Assembly: GCF_019320115.1 (NCBI RefSeq)
Contig: NC_089581.1
Coordinates: 95,206,124-95,270,123, forward strand
Reading direction: 5' to 3'
DNA from: Miscanthus floridulus
Lineage: Eukaryota > Streptophyta > Magnoliopsida > Poales > Poaceae
DNA: 64,000 nucleotides
The notes below the pieces were generated by a model, which had not been told where the DNA came from, searched no databases, and saw only the letters and a list, made by a program, of their open reading frames with translations. Shown piece after piece: positions 20,840 to 32,949 of this stretch (position 1 is its first letter; the number at the start of each line of letters is the position of its first letter). Both the position numbers and the translations under genes were made by a program.

Positions 20840-23800
20840 CGTAACAACCCAAAAATCCATACACCAAAAATACCAACTACAAATTTTTTCTTAAAACTCC
20901 CATGTGTTGATGAATGTCATGAATAGAAACCCAACCTAAGAGATGCATTAGGTCTAACCCCAATCTAAGTCAAAACATAAGCATGGCATGCCATTTGTTA
21001 ATCATGTTTATTTAAACACTGACAAATGAAACATAGCATACATTGTTAACTCACATGGTGATTTGGATTTTCATTTGTTTTATGTAATGCCTAACAACTC
21101 GCTTAAAGAAATAAACCATAAAGTAATTATTACTCAAACCAAAGAATAAATGTTTAAGGAGAAAACTAATTCTATTTTTGTATAACAAAACTACACCTAT
21201 TTTTGTTATACAAAATAGCTAAATAAAATTCCTAACATATATATAAAAGAGAATGTTGTGGGCCTCATATCTACAAAACTCCAATGAATAAGGTACACTA
21301 ATTTTTGAATTCAAATTCCAAATCAATTTGAATTTGAACAAAGGAGAAGAAAAATAAAACAGAAAAAGGGAAAAGAAAAGGAGAAGGCCCGCAGCTGGCT
21401 CGGCCTGCTCGGCCCAGCTTGCGCGCAGCAGCAGGCCGGCCCAACTCGCGCGGCCAGCCCAGCAAGTAGCCCAGCGCGCGCCCACGCCCGCGCGCCTCCC
21501 CGCCTTGCTTGCTGCCACTGCCCGCCAGGCCCCACCTGTCGGCTTTCCTATTCATCTTCTCCGCGCCCACGCCTCAACCGCCCGCGCGATCGGAGGCCGA
21601 CAGCGTTGGTAGGAGCGGGCCAGGGGGTCACGCCCGGGGCATGGCCTTGCTCCCCTTGCGCCGCGCTCACGCAACCTCGCGCCACCGTCGGATGCATCGC
21701 ACGCCTTTCCACCGCACGATGCCAAACGCCATTGGAGGCATGGAGCTCGGCTATAAAGCCACGCCCAGAGCCTTAGCCTCTCCCTCAGCCACCGCCGCCG
21801 CTTGGTGGCCCAGCAGCCCGCACCGCACCAAGAGAAGAGGGCCGAGATGGAGTTCGGGAGAGGAGGAACGGAGCCACCCGTGTGCTGCCGAAGTCGTCGG
21901 AGCCGAAGACGACGCCGTCGTCTTCATCACGGTCGTGGGTCGGCACTGCACTGCCTCCGTCTTCATGGCCACGACCCTCCACTGCACCGCCATCCTTTTG
22001 CCTTCGACACCAACGGTGAGCCCCTCGCTGCTGAGACCCTTCCTAGCCCTGGACGCCGTAGCAGAGCACGCGCACGCCACGCTCCCGACGCCGCCGTCAT
22101 GGCGCGGCCACCACTTGCGCACCCGGCTGCTTCACCGGACTAGGACGCAGCCGTAGCACCACCAGGACGCCCGGAGGGTAGCCGCGTAGACCGAGACCCT
22201 GTTAGCCGACCACAGCGCCCCGACCACGAGCACCGGACCTCGGCCGGAGTTCCGCCGTGCACCATCACCGTGTGTGGACTCCGCGACATCTTTTGGTCGC
22301 CGTCGTCACTTGTCTCGGTCGCCCGCTGGCCGTATGAAAGGGAACGGGGCACCAAGACCCTTGGAACGGCCCCTAGCTGCCCCGTCGGCGAGCACCGCCA
22401 CGACCAAGCCGCCGACCGCCGTGGCCAACGCCCTGGAAAGCCCCAGCCGCCACCTAGACACCACCATCGTGTTCGCCATGGCTTGGGGAATCTTTTTCCC
22501 CACCTTAATTAGACGCTAGCGCCGCCGTAGGATCACGCCGGTGAGCACACCACCGGCGGGAGCACGCCGGGGATGGAAACAGAGGGCTTCCCTCGCCGGC
22601 TGCATGCACCTGCACTCGGTGCACGAAGGCTAAGCCAAAAGGGAAGGAGGGTGGACTCGGTCCACCAAAGACCAGCCAACGGTCCATGGACCGTGAACAT
22701 GAGTCCACCGTGAGCCACACGGTGTGGGTCGAACGGTGGACAAAGCCTAGTGGAGGCCCTCGGCTACGACGTGGCAACGCCACAACACACCACGTGTCTG
22801 GGCCGGCCCGGCCCAAATCCAGCCTAGTCTAGGCCCACCAAAGCCCAGTCGAGGCCCAACCTGGTTGACCGTTGACCGGTCAACGTTGATAGTTGACCTG
22901 GCCCCACATGTCAGTGTCAAAGGGACTCTGGACCCACTCGTTGGTGAGTGACGTCATGCTGATGTCATGACAACGTCACGCGGGACCCACCTGTCAGTAA
23001 CAACACAGCCGAGGTGACGTCATGCTGATGTCATGATGACGTCAACTACTGACGTCAGCAGCCCTGGCCCCACACGTCAGTGACCCTGACCCGATGACCG
23101 TTGACTCACCCGTTGACTTGACATTGACTCTGACCGGACCCACAGGTTAGTGACCCAAGAGACCCTGGCCACACCTGTCGGAACGATGACGTTGATGGCG
23201 TCATGCTGACATCAAGATGACGTCAGCAGGACCCCACTTTTCAGCTCAGAGCCGAGTCGGTGATGACATGCTGACGTCACGCTGACGTCAGCATGCCACG
23301 TGGACCAGTCACAGCATGACACGTGTCAGCCCAGGATTAATTCAGCCTTTTTCCATTTTCAGAAATGATTTAAACTTCAGAAATTCATAACCAATTCATA
23401 CGACCTCAGAAAAGTATGAAACCAGGACCAAAATTCATCTAAAATCGAGCTTTACGCAATGAACCCATGTTTGAGTGCATTTGGCTCTTTTGAATTTTCA
23501 TTGCTTCTTTGTGCTATTCTATAGACGTCGCTAACGCGACTATAATACGATCGTTGCAGAATCGGAGGAGAACCAGATGGACGAGGATCGTGAGTACCGT
23601 GAGGAGAACGGAGACGACTACACTAAAGGTGCCACATCCCACCCAGTCCCGTAGCACCTATTACGCATGGCTAATATAGAACTGTTGTTGCTTTACTTTA
23701 CTGTTATAATCAGACTATGATATGACTTGCATGGTAGTATGCTTACTTGATGGCCTTTACCTTGACGCAACCTTACCCCTGCATACCCTGCTATTAGGCT

Positions 23801-25244
23801 AGACACACGCTTGCTGCTATATTTCATTACTTATACTTCTACTATGCTTATACTACATTAATGCGTGGTGGAAAACTGGTGTTATCTGGACTATGGGGAG
23901 AGTGCTGCGTGTGTGACTTGGGTGTGTGGAGGGTGAGGGTTGTGTCGACCAAGTTGGAGTACACGACGAGCCTGGGGCAAGTCTTGCCATGGGGTGCTAC
24001 CTGGGCACCCCTAGAAAGGTATACCCGTGGTGGGTAAAATGGTATATGAGGTGGTCCTGGGTGTGAACCTGTGATGGGAGGAGCCCGGGGTGGAGGTGCT
24101 GTGGTGGCACGATAAATGGAAACCCTGATGAAGACATTCTAGCTTGGTCATCCCTAAGGACTTACTAGTACTCAGATTCACTAGGAAGCCTTACGTACCA
24201 CTCGCCCTATATGGTGCGGGACGGCCAGACTATTTGGTAGGATATTGCCACTACTGCTAGGTTGATAGCGGACAGTGTAAGGAGGTACGGGGTGCAGAGG
24301 ATTTCCCCCACACCCTTCCAAGACTTCATGGAGACCTTGTGGACCCGGCTCATGACTCACAGTTTCAGCCGCCCTAGACTAGACTTGGGGTGTACCAAGG
24401 CTGAATGGTAGGGGTGGCATTATCCTAGGTGAGCAAGCGGCCGGTATCAGCCCAGTTGACGACGGTCAGCGAGGAAGGTGGATCTTGTGGTTATGTAAAA
24501 CCTCTGTAGAGTGTATAGTTGATCGATCGATACATGAGCCGACTTGTCGGCTGTGGACCTTTCCTGGGTTTCGCTTAAACTAGATAGCGAGATGAGTCCT
24601 TCTCTTCTTGCCCCGTGAGAGAGTGCCGGTCGTAGCCAGGGGCTACGGGCCATGAGACAATGCCAAGAGGGAGTTGGCCTGTTGACTGAGCGATGGTATT
24701 GTGGTGATGTGGTGATGACATGGAGATGGTGGTATATTGATCCTAGGATCGAAACCTGGCTCTGGATGGGAATGGGGTGGAATGTGTGTGGAAATGGTGT
24801 TAAAACTTGACTATACTATTATATACTTGATATGCTAATACATAGGAAACCCCAGCCTTATAGGTTCCTTTTGATTATATCCAACTTGCATCCAATTTCC
24901 ACAAAGCAATGCTCATAGGGTGGGAGTGGCCAGTACAAATCGTACTGATAAATTTTGGCACACAGGTTCTGCTGAGGAGTATAGCTCCGAGGAGTTTGAC
25001 GGTTGAGGGGTTCGTGCCTACTCTCGAGTTTGACGATCTTATCTTCAAGCTGTTCTGAATGAATGCTACTTTTGATTCCGCCAATGCGGCGATGTAATAA
25101 TTTATGTAATTCCGCACTATTTGTACTCTGATTTTATCGTTGTATGGATGTGATATTCGATTGGAATTTTGGTAATATGATCTACAACGGTCTTATTACA
25201 CTTCGACTTTGTGGATTTCCCTTCGCGGAAATCAGGTCGTTTCA
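20840..25244 (+). repeat. Tekay 3' LTR (4405 bp)
   Basis: Colinear with the 5' LTR from GTAACAACCC to CGGAAATCAGGTCGTTTCA. The first base is C, so the usual TG start reads CG here. It has a single copy of the segment duplicated in the 5' LTR. The TATAAAG box is at 21752-21758. Confidence 0.93.
22862..23330 (+). promoter_or_regulatory. TGACGTCA / TTGAC site cluster, 3' LTR
   Basis: Seven perfect TGACGTCA palindromes at 22949, 23015, 23037, 23050, 23218, 23272 and 23283, with repeated TTGAC motifs. Some sites differ from the 5' LTR: single sites gained, lost or shifted by mutations such as TGATGTCA or TGACATCA. The total count is the same in both copies. Confidence 0.6.
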
Positions 25245-25249
25245 AGAAC
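25245..25249. repeat. Target-site duplication AGAAC (right)
   Basis: Second copy of the Tekay target duplication, immediately after the LTR end TTTCA. Confidence 0.92.
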
Positions 25250-25289
25250 TTCCCAGCTAATCATCACCAAAAGCAAAACTTGAAGCTAT

Positions 25290-25495
25290 AAGAAAGGAAC
25301 TCTAAATAGCTGATCAGCGGTTGTATGCACCGCCGAAAAAAATTCATGGTAGACAATGTTTTGTGTCTCATCTGTACAATTACCCTCGCCATCTTCTACG
25401 AGTATTTTAAGGCCACTCTTCAAAGTGACTAGCGAAATAGCTACATATAGTTGACCATGGCTGAATTCAGGAGTTTTTAAATAAACACTAACATG
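25290..25495 (-). pseudogene. Helitron helicase C-terminus (PIF1-like fragment)
   Basis: On the minus strand the sequence reads FSHGQLYVAIS then LVTLKSGLKILVEDGEGNCT, and ends near 25290 after TADQLFRVPFL and a stop. This is the C-terminal signature of the PIF1-like helicase in plant Helitron Rep/helicase proteins (FSHGQLYVALSRVTxxxGLKxL). The usual SR of SRVT is SL here. No upstream helicase or Rep motif is present to the right, so it is a tail fragment. The Tekay element inserted just downstream of its stop, so 9.2-9.9 kb, with the GH9 exon, would have followed it. Confidence 0.8.
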
Positions 25496-26139
25496 CGATA
25501 AAGTCGAGAAAATTACTATTATAGGACGCGAAATAATGGGCTTCGCTATTATAGGACTTCAATCGTCGACTTCGTTAAAACGACATTAGAAACATTAGTA
25601 CTTTGTTTTATATGACATTTGATCCTTTTAAACTTTTCTCATTTCAAATACATGTATTTTGCCATGGGAGGACTGTATTGCCCTTGTGCATGGGCTACCT
25701 GGCTGCCGCCGCCGTCGCCTGGCCTGGGTAGGCTGGCTGGCTACTGCCCAGCATGCGAGAGCGCGACGAGCACCCGCGGTGGCCTGCGCGCTAGCGGGGT
25801 GGCACCGAGTGCGCCATGCCGAAGAGCGCGACGAGCACCGGCGGCGGTACGCGCTCGTTGCCGCTCTTCCTCCTCGCCGTGGCCACAAGCTCGTCTCGCT
25901 TGACTCGACGACGATGCTTTCGATGGTGACTCCGACGAGGAGGAGGTGGTGGTGCAGCTCGCCACACAGCGCCAGCAAGCTCTGGCTGAGAGCCTGAGCG
26001 CGGCTGAGCCGCAGCCGCCGCGTGCTCCGTGCCCTGCCCTGCTGTTAGCTTGATGATGGCATCATGACATCATGCCTATGTAATATACTTCCTTTTTCCA
26101 CTAGAAATATAAAACCAAAAATACATAAATACCTTTACT
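25496..26139. other. MULE-end-like and GC-rich sequence
   Basis: A repeated phrase (ACTATTATAGGAC, twice at about 25517-25560) starts the stretch, followed by a GC-rich block at 25650-26050 resembling coding sequence (plus-strand reading DDDAFDGDSDEEEVVVQLAT near 25908). This could be the terminal part of the MuDR-like element with captured host sequence. Family and frame are not assignable. Confidence 0.3.
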
Positions 26140-28275
26140 CATCCTCGTCACCATGGCCAATGCTCGTCACCATGTTTCGTTTCATATTCATCTTCGGACG
26201 TTTCGTCTGACCAGTGCTGCCCTCTCCTAATAACATCGCAAGCTTGTTGCATATAAATACGATACCACAATTAGATGTATGGAAAGAATTAGTGTATGAT
26301 AAATGTGTTAAAATTCCTTACCTTCTTGTGACCCTTCCTGGACTATTCCGTAGGATTTCTTCTTAAGTCGGCCTCTGTGGGGTGCTAGGTTCTGCTGGCG
26401 CAGCTTTTGTAACATTCTTCCTAGGTTGCCTATGCTTCCTACAAGTAATCAAATAAATTAATATTGATATTTACATTCAAGTTTCTAGATAAAGAAAATC
26501 CGTTCATACCTCTTTTTTGCGGTCCCATTGAGTGGGCACTTGGCACTAGCTTGTCTATGACCTTTTTCTCCGCATTTTTTGCAAGTCATAGGTCCTCTGA
26601 TCATTTTCTTTCCCTTTCCATTTGTTGGAACTACATCGTTGTCACATCCCTTCTCACCTTCACCATTGTTGGTAAATTCACCATCTTTGGAACCTTTCTT
26701 CCTGTGTCCACCTTCCATCCACCCCTTCATTCTTAGTTTCCTTCGTCGTCCAATAGGTAGTTTAGCAAGAGGTGCACCAACTAAAAATGGTAGGTCAACT
26801 TGTGGCCATTGTGTTTTATCTATCATCGGCTCAATCTCTCTTCCATAAGCAACCCTTAATCTATTGACCGGGTAGTAGTCATGCACAAACTGTTTTAGGT
26901 CAACTCCCCGATGGCGGGTTACATAGGCCAATACATGTTGACATTGCTTACCAGTGTGCTGCCATTCAAGGCAAGTATAGGTCCTTTGGTGTAACTTGAT
27001 AATATGCCTCTTAGCTCGGCTGCTATGGTCCCACACCTCTGCACTCCAATTAGAACATGGTACAATTTTCAAGTGTCCCAAACCTCTAGTATTTGCCTTT
27101 AGCTGAACCATAATAGCTGGAAGTATCCTGCCTTTAGGTAGCCTGTATGCAATATTTCTTCTCTTGTTCCAAAGTACCATGATCATTTCTCTGATCTTAT
27201 CAGCAAGGTCAGCAACAGGTAAGTCTTTATGGTCTCTAATCTAGTTATTAAATGACTCAGCAATATTACTAGTTATGTAGTCACACTTAATTTCTAGATT
27301 GAAACCACACCTATACCATAATAACTTATGATTGGTCTATAACCATTTCACTGCTTGTGCTGATTCACTTACTATTTTTGCTATATTGTCATAGAATATG
27401 TCCTCTCTGTAAGCCCTTGCCGTAGGATATATCTGGTCAAACCTTCTAAATCTCTTCTTGAAAATTCTGACAAGATGATAAAATCATTCTCTTTGCTCTG
27501 CATTTGGGAATACATTCTTCGCTACATTCTCCAAGCCCTTGCAAGCATCAGAACAAACAGCAAGCAGTGGAGGATCACCTATTGCCTTCTTTAATTGTTC
27601 CATGAACCAAGTCTAGTTGTCTGTGTTTTCAGAAGCTATGAAGCCATAAGCGAGTGGATACATCCAATTGTGACCATCAACTGCTACAGCTGCGGCCAAG
27701 TGACCATTCCACCTTCCATTAAGTGTTGTAGCATCTATGCTCAAATGAGGCCTACAACCTTCTAAAAACCCATCAATGCATGGTTTAAGAGCACAGAAAA
27801 AACGGTGGAAATATATTTGACCATCCACCTCAAGTACCTCAATCTCAACGACACTCCCAGGGCACCACTTCATTACCTCGGCCTTCCACCTAAATAACAG
27901 CTCAAAACTCTCTTCCCATTTGCCATAAACCTCTTCAAGAGCTCTTTGTTTACCCCGCCATACAGTGTCATATGCAATTTGACACTTGTGATCTGTCTCC
28001 AACTTCTTTTGCAATTCCTTAGCACCAATATTTGGATCAGCTCTAAGGATACTCACAGCCTTGCTAGCTACCCACTTGCAACTTGAAGTTGTAGTTATCT
28101 GCCTCATGCTGGACACACACTCGTGCTTATCGACTAAGACGGTTACCTGCAAAACAAAAAATCAATGAGATTGATATTAATTTACATAACAAGTAGAATT
28201 ACTAAAATAATAAAAAAATTATTCACCTCCATAGTGGCTTGGCCTTTTTGTTTAGTGCCATTATCCTCCAAGGGC
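26140..28275 (-). pseudogene. MuDR-like MURA transposase (MULE), broken
   Basis: The main exon (28152-26485, one frame, 556 codons) carries the MULE transposase core: LSIDATTLNGRWNGHL (first catalytic Asp), VCSDACKGLENV (second), then SNIAESFNN (Glu). After it come a SWIM-type zinc finger (TCLEWQHTGKQCQHVLAYV, first Cys apparently replaced by Tyr) and a CCHC knuckle (CKKCGEKGHRQASAKC). Four in-frame stops fall between about 27613 and 27240. Two further C-terminal exons look likely at about 26440-26330 (RKHRQPRKNVTKAAPAEPST) and 26235-26145 (LAMLLGEGS), and a partial upstream exon at about 28275-28231 precedes a T-rich intron. The N-terminal MuDR domain is missing, cut off at about 28.28 kb by the LTR that follows. 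Confidence 0.88.
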
Positions 28276-28294
28276 AAGGGCAATCTTCATCACC

Positions 28295-30094
28295 GGACTT
28301 GCAAAAAGCCCTATATCTTCATCACCGGACGCAGCAAGCCGGAAGGGTCCGCTCGATGAAGCAGATCCGCCTGGCTTCAGCGCAAGGGTGGTCGATCCTG
28401 CGCAATCCTCCCGAAACATGCCAGTCAATTTGACTCTGCAATTGACAAGGAGAGAAAGCTTATCAGTAATTAAGGGTGGGGCATGCCGGTGTTGCCAGAC
28501 AGTCCCGAATGTGTGGCTCTGAGAGCCGATATGAGAGGAAATCGACTAAATAGCCGATCCCAGCATATTCACAAAAATAAATCGATTAAAGCTCATGGGA
28601 TTGTATAAGAAGGATCGGTTATCATTCAGGATAAATGTTATTTAAGCAAATATTAATCAATGACAATAAGATATCAATGATGATTGGTTTATACTGAGTC
28701 AATGATTACAAGTAACCGAACTCCTTTTATTTAAAGAAACAAATCAACACCTCTTAATCATTTAATAAAGGTAAATCTAATGAACATGTTAGATCTCATC
28801 TATCGCCATGACCAGTGGGGCATAAGGCAGAATCATGCAGGTTGTAGAAACAACAATAGACTCGGTGACCCTAACTCATTACTAATATCAGTGGGGCATG
28901 AGGTAGAATCATGCAGGCCGTAATACCATAACAAGATCATGGGGCTAACACATCTTTCAACTTACCTCTACTTCAGTGATCTCGTAATGTGAACTATTCG
29001 TGAAAGCATTCGATGTCGACTAAACAGTCGATTCAGGCATAGCGCACAGTTAAGGTCATGCCTTCTCAGGAGCGGGTCTACTAACTAACGATCCCCACTC
29101 CACGGTATCAATAGTGGGGTGAGAGGCAGAATCCCACAGGCCATGATGACGGGCCATGGAATGGTTTTCATTAGCTAATAGATCTACTCAAGATCGGACA
29201 TGCCTTAACCGCACGCTATGCACGATTAAGATTGACGCAAAACAGTCGATGAAAAACATAACTCATTGCTTAAGATGTAGATTAGATTAGTTTTAGATTA
29301 GCAAACGATGAGTTAAACAAGATATAATGCCGATTTAGATCAATCTCAATCGGGCAGAGTGATATTGTTGTAATTAGATAAACAATGAAAGTAATAAGCA
29401 ATATCGGTAACTTAATGAATCTACCAAAGACTACCATACCAAGGTAGAGCCGATAACTTGACCTTGATCTAATTCAAGCAGTGGGGTGTGAGGCAGAATC
29501 ACACAGGCCATACTTGAATTAGACAAGAATCGATAACTAGCCTATACCAGAGTCGCAGTGGGGGTTGACCGGATCGATGCAGCCATACAAACAGAGGTAT
29601 AAACCATGATGGTACTTACAGACAAGCAGTGGAGGTCGACCGGATCGATGCAGCCGTACTCGCTGAAGAACATACCGAGATCTACTCTACTCCTACTCCT
29701 AAGGGGTGGCCGGAGCCAAAAAAAGTAATTGACTTTGTATTTGATAGATTGATTGATTTTTACAATAGCTAGGGTTTGGTATTTATACCCGGAGCCTAAA
29801 CATGAATCCTACTCGAGCATGATTTGTTACAACCTTTGGCATAAAATGAAAAAATTCCTAATTTAAGATAACTTGGACTCTAATCTTTCCCTTTTTGTAG
29901 AGTCCAACACATTTTCGTCCTGGCGTCGAGCGTAGCCTCTATCGTTATCTACTGGCGCTGTCCGAAGAAAGCCGATTCCTAGATTTTGCATCTGAATCAA
30001 CTGTTTCTGATCCGCCCGCAACTGATCCCTTGATGATATGATCCTGGGAGCTTCTGGATCCCTGTGACTCTCCTTCCAAATTTTGGTGTAAACA
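28295..30094 (-). mobile_element. Tat-family LTR (minus strand), solo or truncated
   Basis: The reverse complement starts TGTTTACACCAAAATTTGG at 30094 and is colinear with the LTRs at 55080-56996 and 60766-62683, including a TATA box (minus TATAAAT, 29787-29781) and the late part just after TTGCAG. Similarity fades at about 28340-28295, so the 3' boundary is approximate. No internal region, primer site or target duplication is seen: the left flank is the MULE, the right flank is another LTR. Four of its six ~30-bp cassettes differ completely from those of the other copies (see the cassette entry). Confidence 0.82.
28815..29655 (-). repeat. Six-site cassette array with covarying hairpins
   Basis: Six ~30-bp cassettes ending in CCCCACTG or CCTCCACTG on the minus strand: 29655-29626, 29584-29555, 29509-29479, ~29142-29114, ~28919-28891, ~28843-28815. 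The first two read GGCTGCATCGATCCGGTCGA.. . The last four share the loop TTCTGCC (TTCTACC once) between 6-bp stems: GTGTGA/TCACAC (29504-29486), GTGGGA/TCTCAC (29137-29119), GCATGA/TCATGC (28914-28896), GCATGA/TTATGC (28838-28820). Two base pairs change with compensation, and the other changes leave G-U pairs in LTR-sense RNA. At the same six places, the other LTR copies carry the non-hairpin cassette. Confidence 0.75.
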
Positions 30095-32944
30095 CTTGTC
30101 TTTGAATGCCAACCAACAATGATGCAGTCCTTAATCGACACAGACAAGATAAAACATGCACACAAGACTACCATGTCCTGCTGCCTCTCAATCACCAGAT
30201 CCCGTCCGATCTCCATTTATTCTTCATCACATGGTTATTTTCCACGATAGCAAATATAGCCAATCATGACCAGGTATCCACTATATTGCAGGTGACAGGA
30301 AATCACCCACTTCTACCGGTCTAAGCATGGCTAAGCATAGAATGTCCTACTCATACTAGTAAGGGTTTAGGTATTTATATATAGCGGGCAAGGTAGGAAT
30401 TATGCACCAACGATTTCATTCAACTCCTATCACCTAATACAGCATACAAAAGTTATACTTATATGCATTTGTAAAAAGAGAGGGTATGAGACTTAAAATA
30501 CTCTGGGGCTTGCCTGGGATCCAACACAAAATTAGTTCAGTTAGCATGCACCGTCTTGGGGAACATCTCCACTCTAGGCATGCACTCTAGGGGTCCTTCC
30601 ATCTTCGAGATGGGTCCGCCAAACACCATCTAGGGGTTCGGCTCCAACATCATGTCCTTCGGTTCTCCGTGTGGTTCATCTAGCGTACCTAAATGAGATG
30701 CAAGATGCAAGTACATGAATGCGAAGAATGGTAACATGAGATGCATCACATACAATCATTTTAAGATAAGCACAAGGTTACACCACATGACATGAGCACC
30801 TAGAGAGCAAGTTATTTACATCAAGTCTAACATAGAGATAGTAAGCACATCAAGCGTGGCATGCTAGTCAACTCAAGTTCAATTACATCAAGTATTTATT
30901 AATCAAGAACTAACTAAACATGTTTAGCCAAACAAGAGTAAGCTAAATCAATTAACTTAGCACATGCCTAGAATTTGGACAGCAACACAGAAGGCACTTG
31001 TTTCAACCATAACTAAAGTTATAGGTATCAAACAAAAGTGATCCTAAACTTTCTAGAAAGCTTAGGAAATTGTCTACAACTTTGTTATTTACACCTAGAG
31101 CTGATTCAAAGGTTAAGAAGGTTGAAAAACACTAATAAATAGATCTCCACTAAATAGGACAGAAAACTGACATGAACTTTAGAAATGCATAATTGGAGTT
31201 CTAATCATTCAACAAACATGATTTTTAACTTTATGGAAATCTTATTAAGTTATATATAACTTTATTATTATCATCTTAAGATGGTTCTACAGCTATCAAG
31301 ATCAATCAACACCAAGAAGGCATCTCTGCCCAGATTTGGAAAGAATCTGCCACTCTACTTTGAACAGCTATAACCGGAGTTATAAGCTAGCAAAAGTGGT
31401 TCTCTTAGACATTTTGGAAGTCTTAACAAAAGCACTATAACTCTTCTATTATCACCAATGCATGATTCCATGTTTAAATAAGCCAAACAACATAATTATT
31501 CAGATCTGTTCAAAGCATATGCAAAAACTGATAGCAAACTTGTAAAATCTATAACTCCTAAACCATCAGGCTTAAAATCATGAAATTTTAGTACAAGCAA
31601 GATAAGGAAATTATATACAATTTTTGTATTCAATATATCTACAGAAAACATCATTTGCATCATGAAAATATCACCACCACAGAAACTGTACATGCAGCCA
31701 TTTTCAGCACACACACACAAAGTGATTCATCACTTGATTCTACTAACAAGGTCACATATGCTTAACTCAAACACTTAGCTCACCACTACCATTAAATTAG
31801 TTACTCAAAATTAGTCATGGTTAATAGGGAAAGTACCCTAATACATTCTTATATAAATAGGGTTCATATGGTGGTGTTCATCACGCAAACAAAGTATGCA
31901 TTGCTAGTTTTATTTAAATAGAGCATACTCATAAGCTATTGACACACCTCCCACCATTATGAATATGACCACACCACATTTAGCTCATACCAACAAGCAA
32001 CAAAAGCATCACAAGAACATTCCTATGTTTATTTGCCACTAAGCTTTCATTCATCCTTTATAATTATATAAACCTATATATTAATTTTTAAGTGATGTGT
32101 CAAACACCTAGTTTGAACCTTAGATTTTTATGGATGTAAGATGATAACAAAACATAGCTACTATTAGAAGGTGACATGCTCAAGTAGTATAATTTAATTA
32201 TGGCAAGCAAATCTAGTTTTAATCACAATTAAACATGTGAGAGCAAGATAAATCTAAAAACATGCTATTTTCTGCAAACACATATCCATATTATGTATCA
32301 ACATGACATAACAACATCATACCAAGGTAATGGGACAACATTTTCCATTTTCGCATCTTTATTTTAATTATAAATTATTTAAAACCATTTATCAAGCACT
32401 AAGCAAGTTAATTAAATAACTCAACCATACCGCATCCAATGAACATGAAATTTTTATCACAGCACACATATAGCATCAGTAGCCTACCATAAACATTTCA
32501 ACTCATTTAGAGCACCACAACTATAGATATAAATTTATTCCTAGAAAACCCTAATTTACAAAGATAAATGTGCAAAAAAAACTTTATACTAAAATATATG
32601 ATATTATGGAAGTACTGCATAGAGCTACTCACAAGGATTCCAAAAGATATTCATTTGCTATTTTACGATTTTTGTGTAATTTACTATGAATTTCCAAAGT
32701 TTCAGCCGATTTATATGCATATAAGAAAAGGAAAAGGAAAAACACTTTTGCATCTGGAACCCTAGAGATTTCACGAATCAACTAAGACCATATCTGTAAA
32801 ACCTTTCTCTCTGGTCATTAAGCATCAGGAACCCTAACAAGAGTTTCTATTTCATTTTATACCCTTCATCTTCTTCCACGGAGCAGAGGACGACGACAGA
32901 GTCAATTCCTACCAGCATAGGCCCTTGCCGATGGTGGGAGGTGG
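30095..32944 (-). mobile_element. Old gypsy LTR, fragment 1 (3' part)
   Basis: Part of one old minus-strand LTR whose other pieces lie at 43010-43612, 54585-55074 and 62689-63042, pushed apart by three later insertions. On the minus strand it has a TATA-like GGGTATAAAATG at about 32865 followed by an untranslated-leader-like stretch, then long AT-rich sequence with no ORF, and at 30700-30480 GC-balanced sequence. It stops at 30094, where the Tat-family LTR begins. The true 3' end is not seen. Confidence 0.6.
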
Positions 32945-32949
32945 CGCTA
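32945..32949. repeat. Target-site duplication CGCTA (left)
   Basis: CGCTA before the LTR at 32950 and again at 43005-43009 after the partner LTR. Confidence 0.9.

Larger units (their letters stand above)
9907..25244 (+). mobile_element. Tekay-type chromovirus (Ty3/gypsy), complete structure
   Basis: A 15.3-kb LTR retrotransposon bounded by AGAAC duplications. Order: 5' LTR 9907-14462, tRNA-Met primer site 14465-14476, an extra ORF, a continuous gag-protease-RT-RNaseH-integrase-chromodomain frame, a hairpin and polypurine tract, 3' LTR 20840-25244. The C-terminal chromodomain and the RT and integrase motifs place it in the chromovirus branch, best matching the Tekay clade. Four stops in gag-pol and one in the extra ORF make it non-functional as it stands, although no frameshift interrupts gag-pol, which suggests a fairly recent insertion. 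Confidence 0.92.
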
